64,000 bases of DNA from RPQJ01 sp963777725 (GCA_963777725.1 CAVZRR010000018.1:62001-126000); one strand, 5' to 3'. Positions 40,398-50,165 are shown, counted from the first letter of the stretch. Program-made: numbers and translations. Notes: generated by a model from the sequence alone, not told the origin.

Positions 40398-41606
40398 CTA
40401 GAACGCGTTGATGCCGGTCAGCTCGCGGCCGATCGTCAACTGATGGATGGTTTCCGTGCCCTCGTAGGTGATCACGCTCTCGAGGTTCAGCGCGTGGCGG
40501 ATCGGCACGTACTCGGCGCTGATGCCGGCGCCGCCGAGGATGTCGCGCGCATCGCGCGCTACGTCGAGGGCCATGCGGCAATTGTTCCACTTGGCGAGCG
40601 AGACCTGCGATGGAGACATCGTGCCCGCATCCTTGAGGCGGCCGAGTTGCAGCGAAAGCAGTTGCGCAGTCGTGATCCGGCGCGCCATCTCGGCGAGCCG
40701 GATCTGGATGGCCTGCGTCGCGGCGAGCGGCCGGCCGAACAGGATCCGCGTCTGTGAGTAATCGAGCACCTGCGCGAGGCAGGCCTGCGCCGCGCCGATT
40801 ACGCCCCAGGTGATGCCGTAGCGCGCCTGCGTCAGGCACGACAGCGGCGCCTTGATGCCGACCGTGGTGCCGGGCAGCATGTTCGCGGCGGGTACGACGA
40901 CGTCCTCGAGGAAGATCGCACCCGTGATCGAGGCGCGCAGCGAGAACTTCTTTTCGATTTCCGGTGCGGCGAGACCCTTCGTGCCTTTCTCGACGAGGAA
41001 GCCGCGAATGCCTTCCTCGGTCTTCGCCCAAATGACGAACAGGTCCGCGAGCGGCGAGTTCGTGATCCACATCTTCGCGCCGTTGATGACCCAGTCCGTG
41101 CCCCGCCGCTTGGCATGGGTCTTCATATTCGCGGGATCGGAGCCCCCGTGCGGCTCGGTCAGGCCGAAGCAGCCGATCACCTCGCCCGTGGCCATGCGCG
41201 GCAGCCACTGCTGTTTCTGCTCCTCGCTGCCATAGGTGTAAATCGGGTACATGCACAGGCTCGATTGCACCGAGACGAAACTGCGCAGGCCGGAGTCGCC
41301 GCGCTCGAGCTCCTGGCAGATCAGTCCGTAGCTGACGCTGTTCATGCCCGCACAGCCGTAGCCCTCGAGCGAGCTGCCGAACAGGCCGAGCCCGGCGAGA
41401 TCGGCCACCAGCTCCTGAGGAAACGTGTGGTTCTCAAAGTGGTGCTGGATGATGGGCAGCACCCGGTCGTCCACCATGCGCGCGACGGAATCCTGCACCA
41501 TGCGCTCTTCATCCGACAGCAGGCCGCGGACGTCGTAGAGATCGAGGGGGTTCAGGGAACGCGAGGACTTCTTCGCGGGCTGCAGTTCGGCAAGTGAGGT
41601 GGCCAC
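40398..41606 (-). CDS. gcdH: Glutaryl-CoA dehydrogenase
   Basis: 402 residues from GTG at 41606, which has GGGAG about seven bases upstream. FAD acyl-CoA dehydrogenase motifs match glutaryl-CoA dehydrogenase: RSFVSVQSSLCMYPIY (substrate Arg region), IGCFGLTEPHGGSDP, KMWITNSPLADLFVIWAK and TYEGTETIHQLTIGRELTG with the catalytic-base Glu. The enzyme oxidatively decarboxylates glutaryl-CoA to crotonyl-CoA in lysine, tryptophan or aromatic breakdown. The downstream unknown gene (13-base gap) appears to be in the same operon. Confidence 0.93.
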   Translation of the reverse strand: MATSLAELQPAKKSSRSLNPLDLYDVRGLLSDEERMVQDSVARMVDDRVLPIIQHHFENHTFPQELVADLAGLGLFGSSLEGYGCAGMNSVSYGLICQELERGDSGLRSFVSVQSSLCMYPIYTYGSEEQKQQWLPRMATGEVIGCFGLTEPHGGSDPANMKTHAKRRGTDWVINGAKMWITNSPLADLFVIWAKTEEGIRGFLVEKGTKGLAAPEIEKKFSLRASITGAIFLEDVVVPAANMLPGTTVGIKAPLSCLTQARYGITWGVIGAAQACLAQVLDYSQTRILFGRPLAATQAIQIRLAEMARRITTAQLLSLQLGRLKDAGTMSPSQVSLAKWNNCRMALDVARDARDILGGAGISAEYVPIRHALNLESVITYEGTETIHQLTIGRELTGINAF

Positions 41607-41676
41607 GGCTGGGCTCCCATTCGATGAGGGCAGAATAGCCCCGGTATTCTCGGTAAACGCGTCCGCATCCGCAAAG

Positions 41677-41703
41677 GAAAACGGGCCACCCAAGGGTGGC
41701 CCG
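41677..41703 (-). terminator. Rho-independent terminator of the lipoprotein gene
   Basis: On the minus strand a 9-bp stem (GGGCCACCC with a 2-base loop) is followed by TTTTCCTTT, 28 bases beyond the stop at 41731. Confidence 0.72.
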
Positions 41704-41730
41704 TCGTGGCCGGAACGCGAGGTGCGTGGA

Positions 41731-42351
41731 TCAGCCGGCGGTCATGCCGAGCGCGGCCAGCGCCGCGTCCGCCTTTTCCTTGACCTGCCGAGCGGCCGTG
41801 ACGGCCCCTTCCACGTTCCCGGAAGCCTGTGCCGCGGTGGCCTGGTCCCAAAGGGTCTTGGCATCCGCGAGACCGGTCTTCACCGACTCGAAGGTCGTCG
41901 CGTCGAGGTTCGCGGGCAGCTTCTTCGACTTCGACAGGATGTTGACGCGGCTCTCGATCGCCGCGACCGCCGCCGGCAGCGTGCCAGAGAGCGCGGTCCA
42001 CTCGGCGTTCATGGCCTCGAGTGCGGCTGCCTTCGCGGCCTCTGCGGCTTCTCGCGCCGACGTAGCGGCGCCCGCGAGACTCTGTGCCTGCGTAAGCAGC
42101 GCGGGGGCCGCTGCGATCACGCCCTTGTAGTCCTTCTGGTCGAACTTGGCCTTGAGGTCTGCCAACTGGCCGGTGACGGCCTGCAACTGGTCGGGGATGT
42201 ACTGCGCCGCATCCGGGCCGGCGGCGGCGATCGCGGCTTCGACGTCGGCGATGGCTTTCTTGGCGGGCTCCATCTGGTTCGCGCAGCCGACGAGCAGCAG
42301 CGCGGCCAACGCCATGGACAGGAAACCAGTGAACAGCGAACGGGATTTCAT
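41731..42351 (-). CDS. Alpha-helical lipoprotein of unknown function
   Basis: 206 residues with a lipoprotein signal (ALAALLLVGC, lipobox LVGC), then a continuous Ala/Lys/Glu-rich helical region with heptad character (ADLKAKFDQKDYKGVIAAAPALLTQAQSLAGAA). It looks like a periplasmic coiled-coil or TPR-like lipoprotein. It follows a LysM gene by 49 bases on the same strand, suggesting a cell-wall context. I recognise no named family. Confidence 0.78.
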   Translation of the reverse strand: MKSRSLFTGFLSMALAALLLVGCANQMEPAKKAIADVEAAIAAAGPDAAQYIPDQLQAVTGQLADLKAKFDQKDYKGVIAAAPALLTQAQSLAGAATSAREAAEAAKAAALEAMNAEWTALSGTLPAAVAAIESRVNILSKSKKLPANLDATTFESVKTGLADAKTLWDQATAAQASGNVEGAVTAARQVKEKADAALAALGMTAG

Positions 42352-42400
42352 CGAAAGCTCCTTTTTGCGAAATCGGGAATAGCGAACGGACCGCTACGGA

Positions 42401-42697
42401 TCAGGGGATCCGCAGCTTCTGGCCGACCTGGATCTTGTCCGGGTCGGACAGCACGTCCTGGTTGGCCTTGAAGATCTCCGGGTACAGGTTGCCGTCCCCG
42501 TAGTGCTCCTTGGCAATCTTCCACAGAGTGTCCCCCTTCTTCACTTCGTACCACTGCGTGTAAGGGTTCTTGCCAGTCGCAGCGGACTCAGCCGCGGCTG
42601 GCGGCTTGACCGCTGCTGCAGCAGGCTTTGACGCGGTGTCGCTGGCGGCCGGCGTGGCCCACGCTGGCAGGCCGGGGTTGGTCTTCTTGTCCACCAT
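42401..42697 (-). CDS. LysM-domain protein
   Basis: 98 residues: an Ala/Pro/Lys-rich N-terminal half without an obvious signal peptide, and a C-terminal LysM domain (WYEVKKGDTLWKIAKEHYGDGNLYPEIFKANQDVLSDPDKIQVGQKLRIP), closely like the LysM of E. coli YgaU/Kbp. It binds peptidoglycan or, in the YgaU family, is a small cytoplasmic K+-binding protein. No BON domain is present here. Precedes the lipoprotein gene. Confidence 0.86.
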   Translation of the reverse strand: MVDKKTNPGLPAWATPAASDTASKPAAAAVKPPAAAESAATGKNPYTQWYEVKKGDTLWKIAKEHYGDGNLYPEIFKANQDVLSDPDKIQVGQKLRIP

Positions 42698-42783
42698 GGT
42701 CGTCTCCTTCGATGGCTCGAGCTTTGGGAAGTCAGCATTTTACGCCGCCTGGATCCAAACCGGCTCTTCGTCCGATCCGTCAG

Positions 42784-43692
42784 ATGGATTCCATGCGCTG
42801 CGCCTATCACACCGACTACTTCCTGCCGCTGCCATCGGGTCACCCCTTCCCGATGGCGAAGTATCCGCTGCTTTGCGCGCGCTTGCTGCGCGACGGCGTG
42901 GTCGCGCCAGAGGACCTGATCCAGCCGGTCGAGGCGACCGTCGACATTCTGAGGCTCGTCCACACGTGCGAGTACCTGGATCGGCTCGCGACCGATGCGC
43001 TCGACGCCGCGGCAGTCCGCAAACTCGGCGTGCCCTGGTCCCCCGCGCTCTGGCGGAGGTCACGGCTCGCAGCCCAAGGCACGCTCGAGGCCGCGCGAGC
43101 GGCGCTCGAGGACGGTTTGGCCGGCAACCTCGCGGGCGGCACCCATCACGCGTTTCCGTCCCATGGCGAAGGGTTCTGCGTGCTCAACGACGTGGCGATC
43201 GCGATCCGTGTGCTGCAACGCGCGGGCAGTATTCACCGTGCACTGGTGATCGACCTCGACGTGCACCAGGGCAATGGCACGGCCGCCATTTTCGACGGCG
43301 ATGCGGACGTCTTTACGTTCTCCGTGCACGGCGAGCGCAATTACCCGATTCGCAAGATGCGCTCGACGCTGGACGTCGGGCTTGCGGACGGCGTGGGCGA
43401 CGATGAGTACCTCGAACTGCTCGAGCGGAATCTAGCGGGAATTCTCGCGAACTTCTCCGCCGACCTCGTCTTCTACCTGGCCGGTGTCGATGTCGTGCAG
43501 GGGGATCGGTACGGGCGCCTCGCGCTCACAGACATGGGCCTGCGACGGCGTGAGCGCCAGGTGCTCGAAACCTGCCGCCGGGCCGGTCTCCCCGTCGCGA
43601 TCACGATCGCCGGCGGGTATGCCGCCACGCCGGAACGGACCGCGGAACTGCACGCGATCGTGTTCGAGGAGGCCCGCGCTCAATTCGGCTAG
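42784..43692 (+). CDS. Histone deacetylase-family (class IV-like) deacetylase
   Basis: 302 residues from the ATG at 42784 (42793 also possible). The arginase/deacetylase fold shows in HTDYFLPLPSGHPFPMAKY, GGTHHAF with the paired His, GFCVLNDVAIAI, VIDLDVHQGNGTA (zinc Asp and His), FYLAGVDVVQGDRYG (zinc Asp) and ITIAGGYA. Bacterial members deacetylate acetylpolyamines, acetoin-pathway or unknown substrates. It diverges from the LysM gene and is followed 123 bases later by an OmpA-like lipoprotein. Confidence 0.88.
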   Translation: MDSMRCAYHTDYFLPLPSGHPFPMAKYPLLCARLLRDGVVAPEDLIQPVEATVDILRLVHTCEYLDRLATDALDAAAVRKLGVPWSPALWRRSRLAAQGTLEAARAALEDGLAGNLAGGTHHAFPSHGEGFCVLNDVAIAIRVLQRAGSIHRALVIDLDVHQGNGTAAIFDGDADVFTFSVHGERNYPIRKMRSTLDVGLADGVGDDEYLELLERNLAGILANFSADLVFYLAGVDVVQGDRYGRLALTDMGLRRRERQVLETCRRAGLPVAITIAGGYAATPERTAELHAIVFEEARAQFG

Positions 43693-43815
43693 ACTGCCAA
43701 TCCTGCCAGTCAACCGTATCGGATCCGGCGCGTTATCAGCGGCATGCGACCTTGCGGTCGTTCCTGCGGCCTGTCGTCGGGGCGATCATGGAATCTTCCA
43801 AGGAGTAACCAACAG

Positions 43816-44508
43816 ATGAAGTCTCGGAAAATGGGCCTGCTCGTCGTAATCGCGGCCTCCGTCTCGCTCGCGGGCTGCGCTGCAATGGAAGATTTTGCGA
43901 CGAATCCAGACAAGGCTAAGACGCGGTCGGGCGCGGGTTACGGTGCCGCAGCCGGCGCCGTCGTCGGCCTGCTCACGGCCGGCAATAATCCGTTCAGGTC
44001 CGCGATGATCGGCGCGGCCGCGGGCGCCCTGGTGGGCGGGGCGGCAGGCAGCTACATGGACAAGCAGGAGGCGAAACTGCGTGAGCAGATGGCCGGTACC
44101 GGCGTCGACGTCGTCCGCAAGGGCGACAACATCACGCTCGACATGCCGGGCAACGTCACGTTCGCGTTCGACAGCGCGAACGTCAATTCGCAGTTCTATC
44201 CGGTCCTCGACAAGGTCGCGCAGACGCTGGTCGACTTCGACAAGACCGTGATCGAGGTGGCTGGACACACCGACAGCGTCGGTTCGGATTCCTACAACCA
44301 GCAGCTCTCGGAGCGGCGGGCGGGTAGCGTGGCGGCGCAGCTGTCGAGCCGCGGCGTCCCTTCGTCACGCGTGGTGACGGTCGGCGCCGGCGAGATGCAT
44401 CCGGTGGCTTCGAACGAGACCGAAGAGGGGCGCGCGCAGAATCGGCGCGTCGAGATCACGATCGTGCCGGTGACCGAAGAGGGCGTGCAGAAGGCCAAGC
44501 AGGGCTGA
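43816..44508 (+). CDS. OmpA-family lipoprotein with glycine-zipper segment
   Basis: 230 residues: lipobox LAGC at residues 18-21, a Gly/Ala-rich glycine zipper (GYGAAAGAVVGLL, SAMIGAAAGALVGGAAGSYMDKQE) and a C-terminal OmpA domain with the peptidoglycan-binding motif (FDSANVNSQF, GHTDSVGSDSYNQQLSERRA, EGRAQNRRVEITIVP). This is the YiaD/OmpA-like layout, anchoring the outer membrane to peptidoglycan. AAGGAG lies upstream of the ATG at 43816. A perfect palindrome follows the stop. Confidence 0.92.
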   Translation: MKSRKMGLLVVIAASVSLAGCAAMEDFATNPDKAKTRSGAGYGAAAGAVVGLLTAGNNPFRSAMIGAAAGALVGGAAGSYMDKQEAKLREQMAGTGVDVVRKGDNITLDMPGNVTFAFDSANVNSQFYPVLDKVAQTLVDFDKTVIEVAGHTDSVGSDSYNQQLSERRAGSVAAQLSSRGVPSSRVVTVGAGEMHPVASNETEEGRAQNRRVEITIVPVTEEGVQKAKQG

Positions 44509-44513
44509 AATCA

Positions 44514-44564
44514 AATAGGGGACATTCTCCTTTTCCGGTCCGGAAAAGGAGAATGTCCCCTATT
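44514..44564. repeat. Perfect 24-base palindrome (GGGGACA element 1)
   Basis: Arms 44514-44537 and 44541-44564 are perfectly complementary with a 3-base loop. The outer ends read AATAGGGGACATTC. It lies exactly between the convergent OmpA-like and rpoH stops, so it may terminate both. It shares its GGGGACA end with 51212-51237 and 58392-58419. Confidence 0.9.
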
Positions 44565-44568
44565 ACTT

Positions 44569-45438
<870 letters not shown>

Positions 45439-45474
45439 GTGTGGCGGAATCTCCTCAATCAGCGAGTCGAAATC

Positions 45475-45501
45475 TTAGCAGTCCCCCGATTAGAGTGCTA
45501 A
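45475..45501. promoter_or_regulatory. CIRCE element (HrcA operator) upstream of rpoH
   Basis: TTAGCAGTC-N9-GAGTGCTAA: one mismatch from the consensus TTAGCACTC-N9-GAGTGCTAA. It lies 37 bases before the rpoH ATG, overlapping the probable leader or promoter. A sigma-70-like TTGACC and AT-rich TATATT lie further upstream (45550-45590 region). Confidence 0.85.
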
Positions 45502-45619
45502 GAACTCGCGAAGTTCAGCCCATGCACGGTCGCTATAAGCGTCAATAAATCTAATATAAATCAGTACTTTACTTTGCCGGTCAATCCGTTGACAGCACGC
45601 ACTCGGAGCGCCACGGCCG

Positions 45620-45649
45620 CTATCCCCTATCCGCTATCCCCCATCCCCT
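45620..45649 (-). repeat. GGGGATA-type tract after ftsX copy A
   Basis: G-rich in the ftsX sense, beginning directly at the stop codon: AAGGGGATGGGGGATAGCGG and one further unit. Confidence 0.85.
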
Positions 45650-46564
45650 TCACTTCGGCTCGATCCCCCGCAGCTCCCGGGTCGCCGCGATGAACGACCC
45701 GAGCCAGCCGAGCACGACGCCGCCCAGCAGCAGCACACCCGTGCCCTCGAGTCCGAGCCCGTTGAGCTCGAACGTGCTGCCGTACAGGCCGGCGATGCGC
45801 TGCACCGGCTCACCCAGCACGGAAATCACGACGATTACGATCAGCCAGGCGATCAAGGCGCCGCCGAGCCCGTACCAGACCCCGCTGTAGAGGAACGGCC
45901 TGCGCACGAACGCATCGCTGCCGCCCACGAGCTTCGTCACCTCGATTTCGTCGCGCCGGTTCTCGATGTCGAGGCGGATCGTGTTGCCGACGATCACCAG
46001 GATGCCGAGCGCGAACAGCCCGGCCGCGAGCAGCACGATGCGGCGCACCACGTCGAGAATCGCGTTGAAGCGGCTGACCCAGGCGGTGTCGAGCTGGACG
46101 AGGTCCACGTGGTCGATCTTGCGCAGTTCCTCGGTCAGGCTCTCGACCTGCGACGCCTCGCGGAACTCCGCGGCCGGCCGCACGACCAGCGCGTGCGGCA
46201 GCGGATTGTCCTTGAGCGCGTCGAGCGCCTCGCCGAACCCGGAATTGCGGCGGAACTCTTCGAGCGCGTCGTCGGCCTCGACGAGCTTCACGTCCTCGAC
46301 GTCACGCCGCTTGCGAACGCGCTCGGCCGCCTGCCTGGCCTGCTCCAGCGTCGCGGCGGGCTTCATGTACACGGAAATGTCGAGCGCATTGCTCCAGCCG
46401 CCGCTCGCGGCACGCACGTTCTGCACGAGGACGTGCAGGCACGCGGGCAGCGCGAGCGCGATGCCGATCACCAGCACCGTCAGCAGCGTCGAGAACGGGT
46501 GCTGCCACAGCCGGCCGAGCGAGCCGACGAAGGTCTGCACGTGACGCTCGAGCCACTGCTTCAT
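45650..46564 (-). CDS. ftsX: Cell-division protein FtsX (copy A)
   Basis: 304 residues: a cytoplasmic start, a first transmembrane helix (LLTVLVIGIALALPACLHVLV), a periplasmic domain (about 50-170) and three C-terminal helices. With FtsE it forms the ABC-like complex that activates peptidoglycan amidases at the septum via EnvC-type partners. Differs from copy B at two residues only (R/K and E/Q). Coupled to ftsE by a 4-base overlap. Transcribed towards rpoH. Confidence 0.93.
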   Translation of the reverse strand: MKQWLERHVQTFVGSLGRLWQHPFSTLLTVLVIGIALALPACLHVLVQNVRAASGGWSNALDISVYMKPAATLEQARQAAERVRKRRDVEDVKLVEADDALEEFRRNSGFGEALDALKDNPLPHALVVRPAAEFREASQVESLTEELRKIDHVDLVQLDTAWVSRFNAILDVVRRIVLLAAGLFALGILVIVGNTIRLDIENRRDEIEVTKLVGGSDAFVRRPFLYSGVWYGLGGALIAWLIVIVVISVLGEPVQRIAGLYGSTFELNGLGLEGTGVLLLGGVVLGWLGSFIAATRELRGIEPK

Positions 46565-47262
46565 GAGCGGTCCGCGATGATGGAGGGGAGGTCGGGCATC
46601 GCATCGGCTTCGGCGACGGCGCGCCCACCCTCGAGGATCACGCGGCGCACGCCGTAGCGCTCGATCAGGCTCACGTCGTGGCTCGCGATCAGCACCGTGA
46701 CGCCGACTTCGTTGAACCGCTTGAAGATGTTCATGATCTCGAGCGACAGGTCCGGGTCGAGATTGCCGGTCGGCTCGTCGGCGATCAGCAGCGCCGGCTT
46801 GGCGATGATCGCGCGCGCGATGCCGACACGCTGCTGTTCGCCGGTCGAGAGCTCGATCGGGCGGTTGCGCTCGCGGCCGAGCAGGCCCACCTGGTCGAGC
46901 GCCGCGCGCACCCGCTTGCCGATCTCCTTCTCGGGCACGCCGGCGATCACGAGCGGCAGGCCGACGTTGTCGTAGACCGGCCGGTCCATCAGCAGCTTGT
47001 GGTCCTGGAACACGACGCCGATCTGGCGGCGGAACGGCGCGATCTTCGCGCGCGGCACCGTGGACGTGTTCTGCCCGTTCACCACCAGCGTGCCGCGCGA
47101 CGGCCGCTCGATCAGCGCGATCAGCTTGAGCAGCGTGCTCTTGCCGGCGCCCGAGTGCCCGGTCAGGAACGCCATTTCACCGCGGCCGATCTCGAGCGTG
47201 AGGTCGCACAGCGCCTCGCGCCCGTTCGGGTAGCGCTTCCAGACGCGGTCGAAGCGGATCAT
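46561..47262 (-). CDS. ftsE: Cell-division ATP-binding protein FtsE (copy A)
   Basis: 233 residues with Walker A GHSGAGKST, signature LSTGEQQRVGIARA, Walker B LLIADEPTGNLD and H-loop ASHD. The last is as in FtsE of Proteobacteria. Because ftsY copy A is frameshifted, this frame is also open upstream and could be made as an FtsY-FtsE fusion; the native ATG at 47262 is intact. It differs from copy B at three residues (S/T, R/Q, D/G). Confidence 0.92.
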   Translation of the reverse strand: MIRFDRVWKRYPNGREALCDLTLEIGRGEMAFLTGHSGAGKSTLLKLIALIERPSRGTLVVNGQNTSTVPRAKIAPFRRQIGVVFQDHKLLMDRPVYDNVGLPLVIAGVPEKEIGKRVRAALDQVGLLGRERNRPIELSTGEQQRVGIARAIIAKPALLIADEPTGNLDPDLSLEIMNIFKRFNEVGVTVLIASHDVSLIERYGVRRVILEGGRAVAEADAMPDLPSIIADRS

Positions 47263-48264
47263 TCGGCCTCGTCGCCGCGGCGGGGCGGCGCCAGCACGGC
47301 GTCGACGAACGTCTCGGCGTCGAACACGCCGAAATCCTCGGCGGTCTCGCCGACGCCGACGAAGCGGAGCGGGATCCTCGAGGCGATCCGCGATCGCGAG
47401 CACGATGCCGCCCTTCGCGGTGCCGTCGAGCTTGGTCAGCACCAGTCCCGTGACGCCGAGCGCCTGCTGGAACTGCTGCGCCTGGGCGAGCGCGTTCTGC
47501 CCCTGGCCCGCGTCGAGCACCAGCAGCACCTCGTGCGGCGCCGACGGATCGAGCCGGCCGAGCACGCGCTTCACCTTCTTGAGCTCCTCCATCAGGTTGC
47601 TCTGCGTGTGGAGGCGGCCCGCCGTGTCGGCGATCAGCACGTCCGCGCCGCGCGCCTGCGCGGATTGCAGCGCGTCGAAGATCACGGCCGCCGGATCGGC
47701 GCCTGCGCCCTGTGCGATCACCGGCACCGAGTTGCGCTCGCCCCAGATCTGCAACTGCTCGATCGCGGCGGCGCGGAACGTATCTCCGGCTGCGAGCACG
47801 ACCTTGTGTCCTTCCGACGTCAGTCGCCGGGCCAGCTTGCCGATCGTCGTGGTCTTGCCGGACCCGTTGACGCCGACGACGAGGATCACGAACGGTTGCT
47901 TCGAGCCGTCCACGACCAGCGGCTGGCTCACCGGGCCGACGATGCCGAGCATCGATCGGCGCAGCGCGCCGAGCAGGGATTCGAGATTGCCGAGTTCCTT
48001 GCGTGCCACCTGGCCGCGCAGGCTGCCGACGACCTTCTCGGTGGTCTCGATGCCGACGTCGGCACCGATCAGCCGCGTCTCGATCTCGTCGAGGACCGCG
48101 TCGTCGATCTTGCCGCCGGGCAGCAGGTTCGCGAGGTCGTAAGTGAGCCAGGAGTCGCCACGGTTCAGCTTCGCGCGCAGCCGCGCGATGAACCCGGGCG
48201 ACTTCTCGGCCGGCTCGGGCGCCGCATCGTCGGCCTTCTTCGACCTGAAATTGAACAATCCCAT
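47259..48264 (-). pseudogene. ftsY: Signal-recognition-particle receptor FtsY, frameshifted copy A
   Basis: Identical in layout to copy B until about residue 295 (AIADRL). One extra base at 47378 (GGATCCTCGAGG against GGATCCCGAGG) then shifts the frame. The last 39 residues, including the conserved GVGE closing loop, are replaced by an Arg-rich stretch of about the same length. That stretch runs without a stop into ftsE. The GTPase motifs before the break (GVNGSGKTTT, DTAGRLHT, TKLDGTAKGG) are intact. The N-terminus can be extended to the fused rpoH start codon at 48312 (MTTAAL plus 10 residues). Function as an SRP receptor is doubtful. Confidence 0.9.
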
Positions 48265-48348
48265 GGCTCGGATCGGCGGGGAGGAGCGGGGATTGAGGGC
48301 GGCGGTGGTCATGTGTGGCGGAATCTCCTCAATCAACGAGTCGAAATC

Positions 48349-48375
48349 TTAGCAGTCCCCCGATTAGAGTGCTAA
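48349..48375. promoter_or_regulatory. Second CIRCE element, now upstream of ftsY copy A
   Basis: The same 27 bases as at 45475-45501, with the same single mismatch. It lies 37 bases before the duplicated rpoH start codon (48312), which is in frame with ftsY copy A. Confidence 0.85.
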
Positions 48376-48488
48376 GAACTCCCGAGGTTCAGCCCATGCA
48401 CGGCCGCTATAAGAGTCAATAAATCTATATAAATCAGCGCTTTACTTAGCCGGACAATCCGTTGACAGCAGGCTCTCTACGCGCCACG

Positions 48489-48552
48489 CTATCCCATCCC
48501 CTATCCCCTATCCACCTATCCCCTATCCCCTATCCCCTATCCCCCGTCCCCT
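48489..48552 (-). repeat. GGGGATA-type tract after ftsX copy B
   Basis: Longest member: about eight units, G-rich in the ftsX sense and starting at the stop codon. It is expanded relative to copy A (45620-45649). Confidence 0.87.
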
Positions 48553-49467
48553 TCATTTCGGCTCGATCCCCCGCAGCTCCCGCGTCGCCGCGATGAACGA
48601 CCCGAGCCAGCCGAGCACGACGCCGCCCAGCAGCAGCACACCCGTGCCCTCGAGTCCGAGCCCGTTGAGCTCGAACGTGCTGCCGTACAAGCCGGCGATG
48701 CGCTGCACTGGCTGACCCAGCACGGAAATCACGACGATTACGATCAGCCAGGCGATCAAGGCGCCGCCGAGCCCGTACCAGACCCCGCTGTAGAGGAACG
48801 GCCTGCGCACGAACGCATCGCTGCCGCCGACGAGCTTCGTCACCTCGATTTCGTCGCGCCGGTTCTCGATGTCGAGGCGGATCGTGTTGCCGACGATCAC
48901 CAGGATGCCGAGCGCGAACAACCCGGCCGCGAGCAGCACGATGCGGCGCACCACGTCGAGAATCGCGTTGAAGCGGCTGACCCAGGCCGTGTCGAGCTGG
49001 ACGAGGTCCACGTGATCGATCTTGCGCAGTTCCTCGGTCAGGCTCTCGACCTGCGACGCCTCGCGGAACTCCGCGGCCGGCCGCACGACGAGCGCGTGCG
49101 GTAGCGGATTGTCCTTGAGTGCGTCGAGTGCCTCGCCGAAACCAGAATTGCGGCGGAACTCTTCGAGCGCGTCGTCGGCCTCGACGAGTTTGACGTCCTC
49201 GACGTCACGCCGCTTGCGAACGCGCTCGGCCGCCTGCTTGGCCTGCTCCAGCGTCGCGGCGGGCTTCATGTACACGGAAATGTCGAGCGCATTGCTCCAG
49301 CCGCCGCTCGCGGCACGCACGTTCTGCACGAGGACGTGCAGGCACGCGGGAAGCGCGAGCGCAATGCCGATGACCAGCACCGTCAGCAGCGTCGAGAACG
49401 GGTGCTGCCACAGCCGGCCGAGCGAGCCGACGAAGGTCTGCACGTGACGCTCGAGCCACTGCTTCAT
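48553..49467 (-). CDS. ftsX: Cell-division protein FtsX (copy B)
   Basis: 304 residues, four transmembrane helices and periplasmic domain as in copy A. The start at 49467 overlaps the ftsE stop (ATGA). Most base differences from copy A are silent, implying both copies were under protein-level selection after divergence. It is followed by the long G-rich tract and then the duplicated rpoH leader. Confidence 0.93.
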   Translation of the reverse strand: MKQWLERHVQTFVGSLGRLWQHPFSTLLTVLVIGIALALPACLHVLVQNVRAASGGWSNALDISVYMKPAATLEQAKQAAERVRKRRDVEDVKLVEADDALEEFRRNSGFGEALDALKDNPLPHALVVRPAAEFREASQVESLTEELRKIDHVDLVQLDTAWVSRFNAILDVVRRIVLLAAGLFALGILVIVGNTIRLDIENRRDEIEVTKLVGGSDAFVRRPFLYSGVWYGLGGALIAWLIVIVVISVLGQPVQRIAGLYGSTFELNGLGLEGTGVLLLGGVVLGWLGSFIAATRELRGIEPK

Positions 49468-50165
49468 GAGCGGTCCGCGATGATGGAGGGGAGGTCGGGC
49501 ATCGCACCGGCTTCGGCAACGGCGCGCCCACCCTCGAGGATCACGCGGCGCACGCCGTAGCGCTCGATCAGGCTCACGTCGTGGCTCGCGATCAGCACCG
49601 TGACGCCGACTTCGTTGAACCGCTTGAAGATGTTCATGATCTCGAGCGACAGGTCCGGGTCGAGGTTGCCCGTCGGCTCGTCGGCGATCAGCAGCGCCGG
49701 CTTGGCGATGATTGCGCGCGCGATGCCGACACGCTGCTGTTCGCCGGTCGAGAGCTCGATCGGACGGTTCTGTTCCCGGCCGAGCAGGCCCACCTGGTCG
49801 AGTGCCGCACGCACGCGCTTGCCGATCTCCTTCTCGGGCACGCCGGCGATCACGAGCGGCAGGCCGACGTTGTCGTAGACCGGCCGGTCCATCAGCAGCT
49901 TGTGGTCCTGGAACACGACGCCGATCTGGCGGCGGAACGGCGCGATCTTCGCGCGCGGCACCGTGGTTGTGTTCTGCCCGTTCACCACCAGCGTGCCGCG
50001 CGATGGCCGCTCGATCAGCGCGATCAGCTTGAGCAGCGTGCTCTTGCCGGCGCCCGAATGCCCAGTCAGGAATGCCATTTCGCCGCGGCCGATCTCGAGC
50101 GTGAGGTCGCACAGCGCCTCGCGCCCGTTCGGGTAGCGCTTCCAGACGCGGTCGAAGCGGATCAT
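49464..50165 (-). CDS. ftsE: Cell-division ATP-binding protein FtsE (copy B)
   Basis: 233 residues, all ABC motifs present as in copy A. The ATG at 50165 overlaps the ftsY stop by 4 bases, the normal ftsY-ftsE coupling. As the copy in an intact ftsYEX operon, this is the likely ancestral version. Confidence 0.93.
   Translation of the reverse strand: MIRFDRVWKRYPNGREALCDLTLEIGRGEMAFLTGHSGAGKSTLLKLIALIERPSRGTLVVNGQNTTTVPRAKIAPFRRQIGVVFQDHKLLMDRPVYDNVGLPLVIAGVPEKEIGKRVRAALDQVGLLGREQNRPIELSTGEQQRVGIARAIIAKPALLIADEPTGNLDPDLSLEIMNIFKRFNEVGVTVLIASHDVSLIERYGVRRVILEGGRAVAEAGAMPDLPSIIADRS

Noticed and set aside
48295..48312. Second rpoH gene at the inner duplication join
   Set aside because: Only the leader and six codons are present; the sequence switches directly to the region upstream of ftsY.
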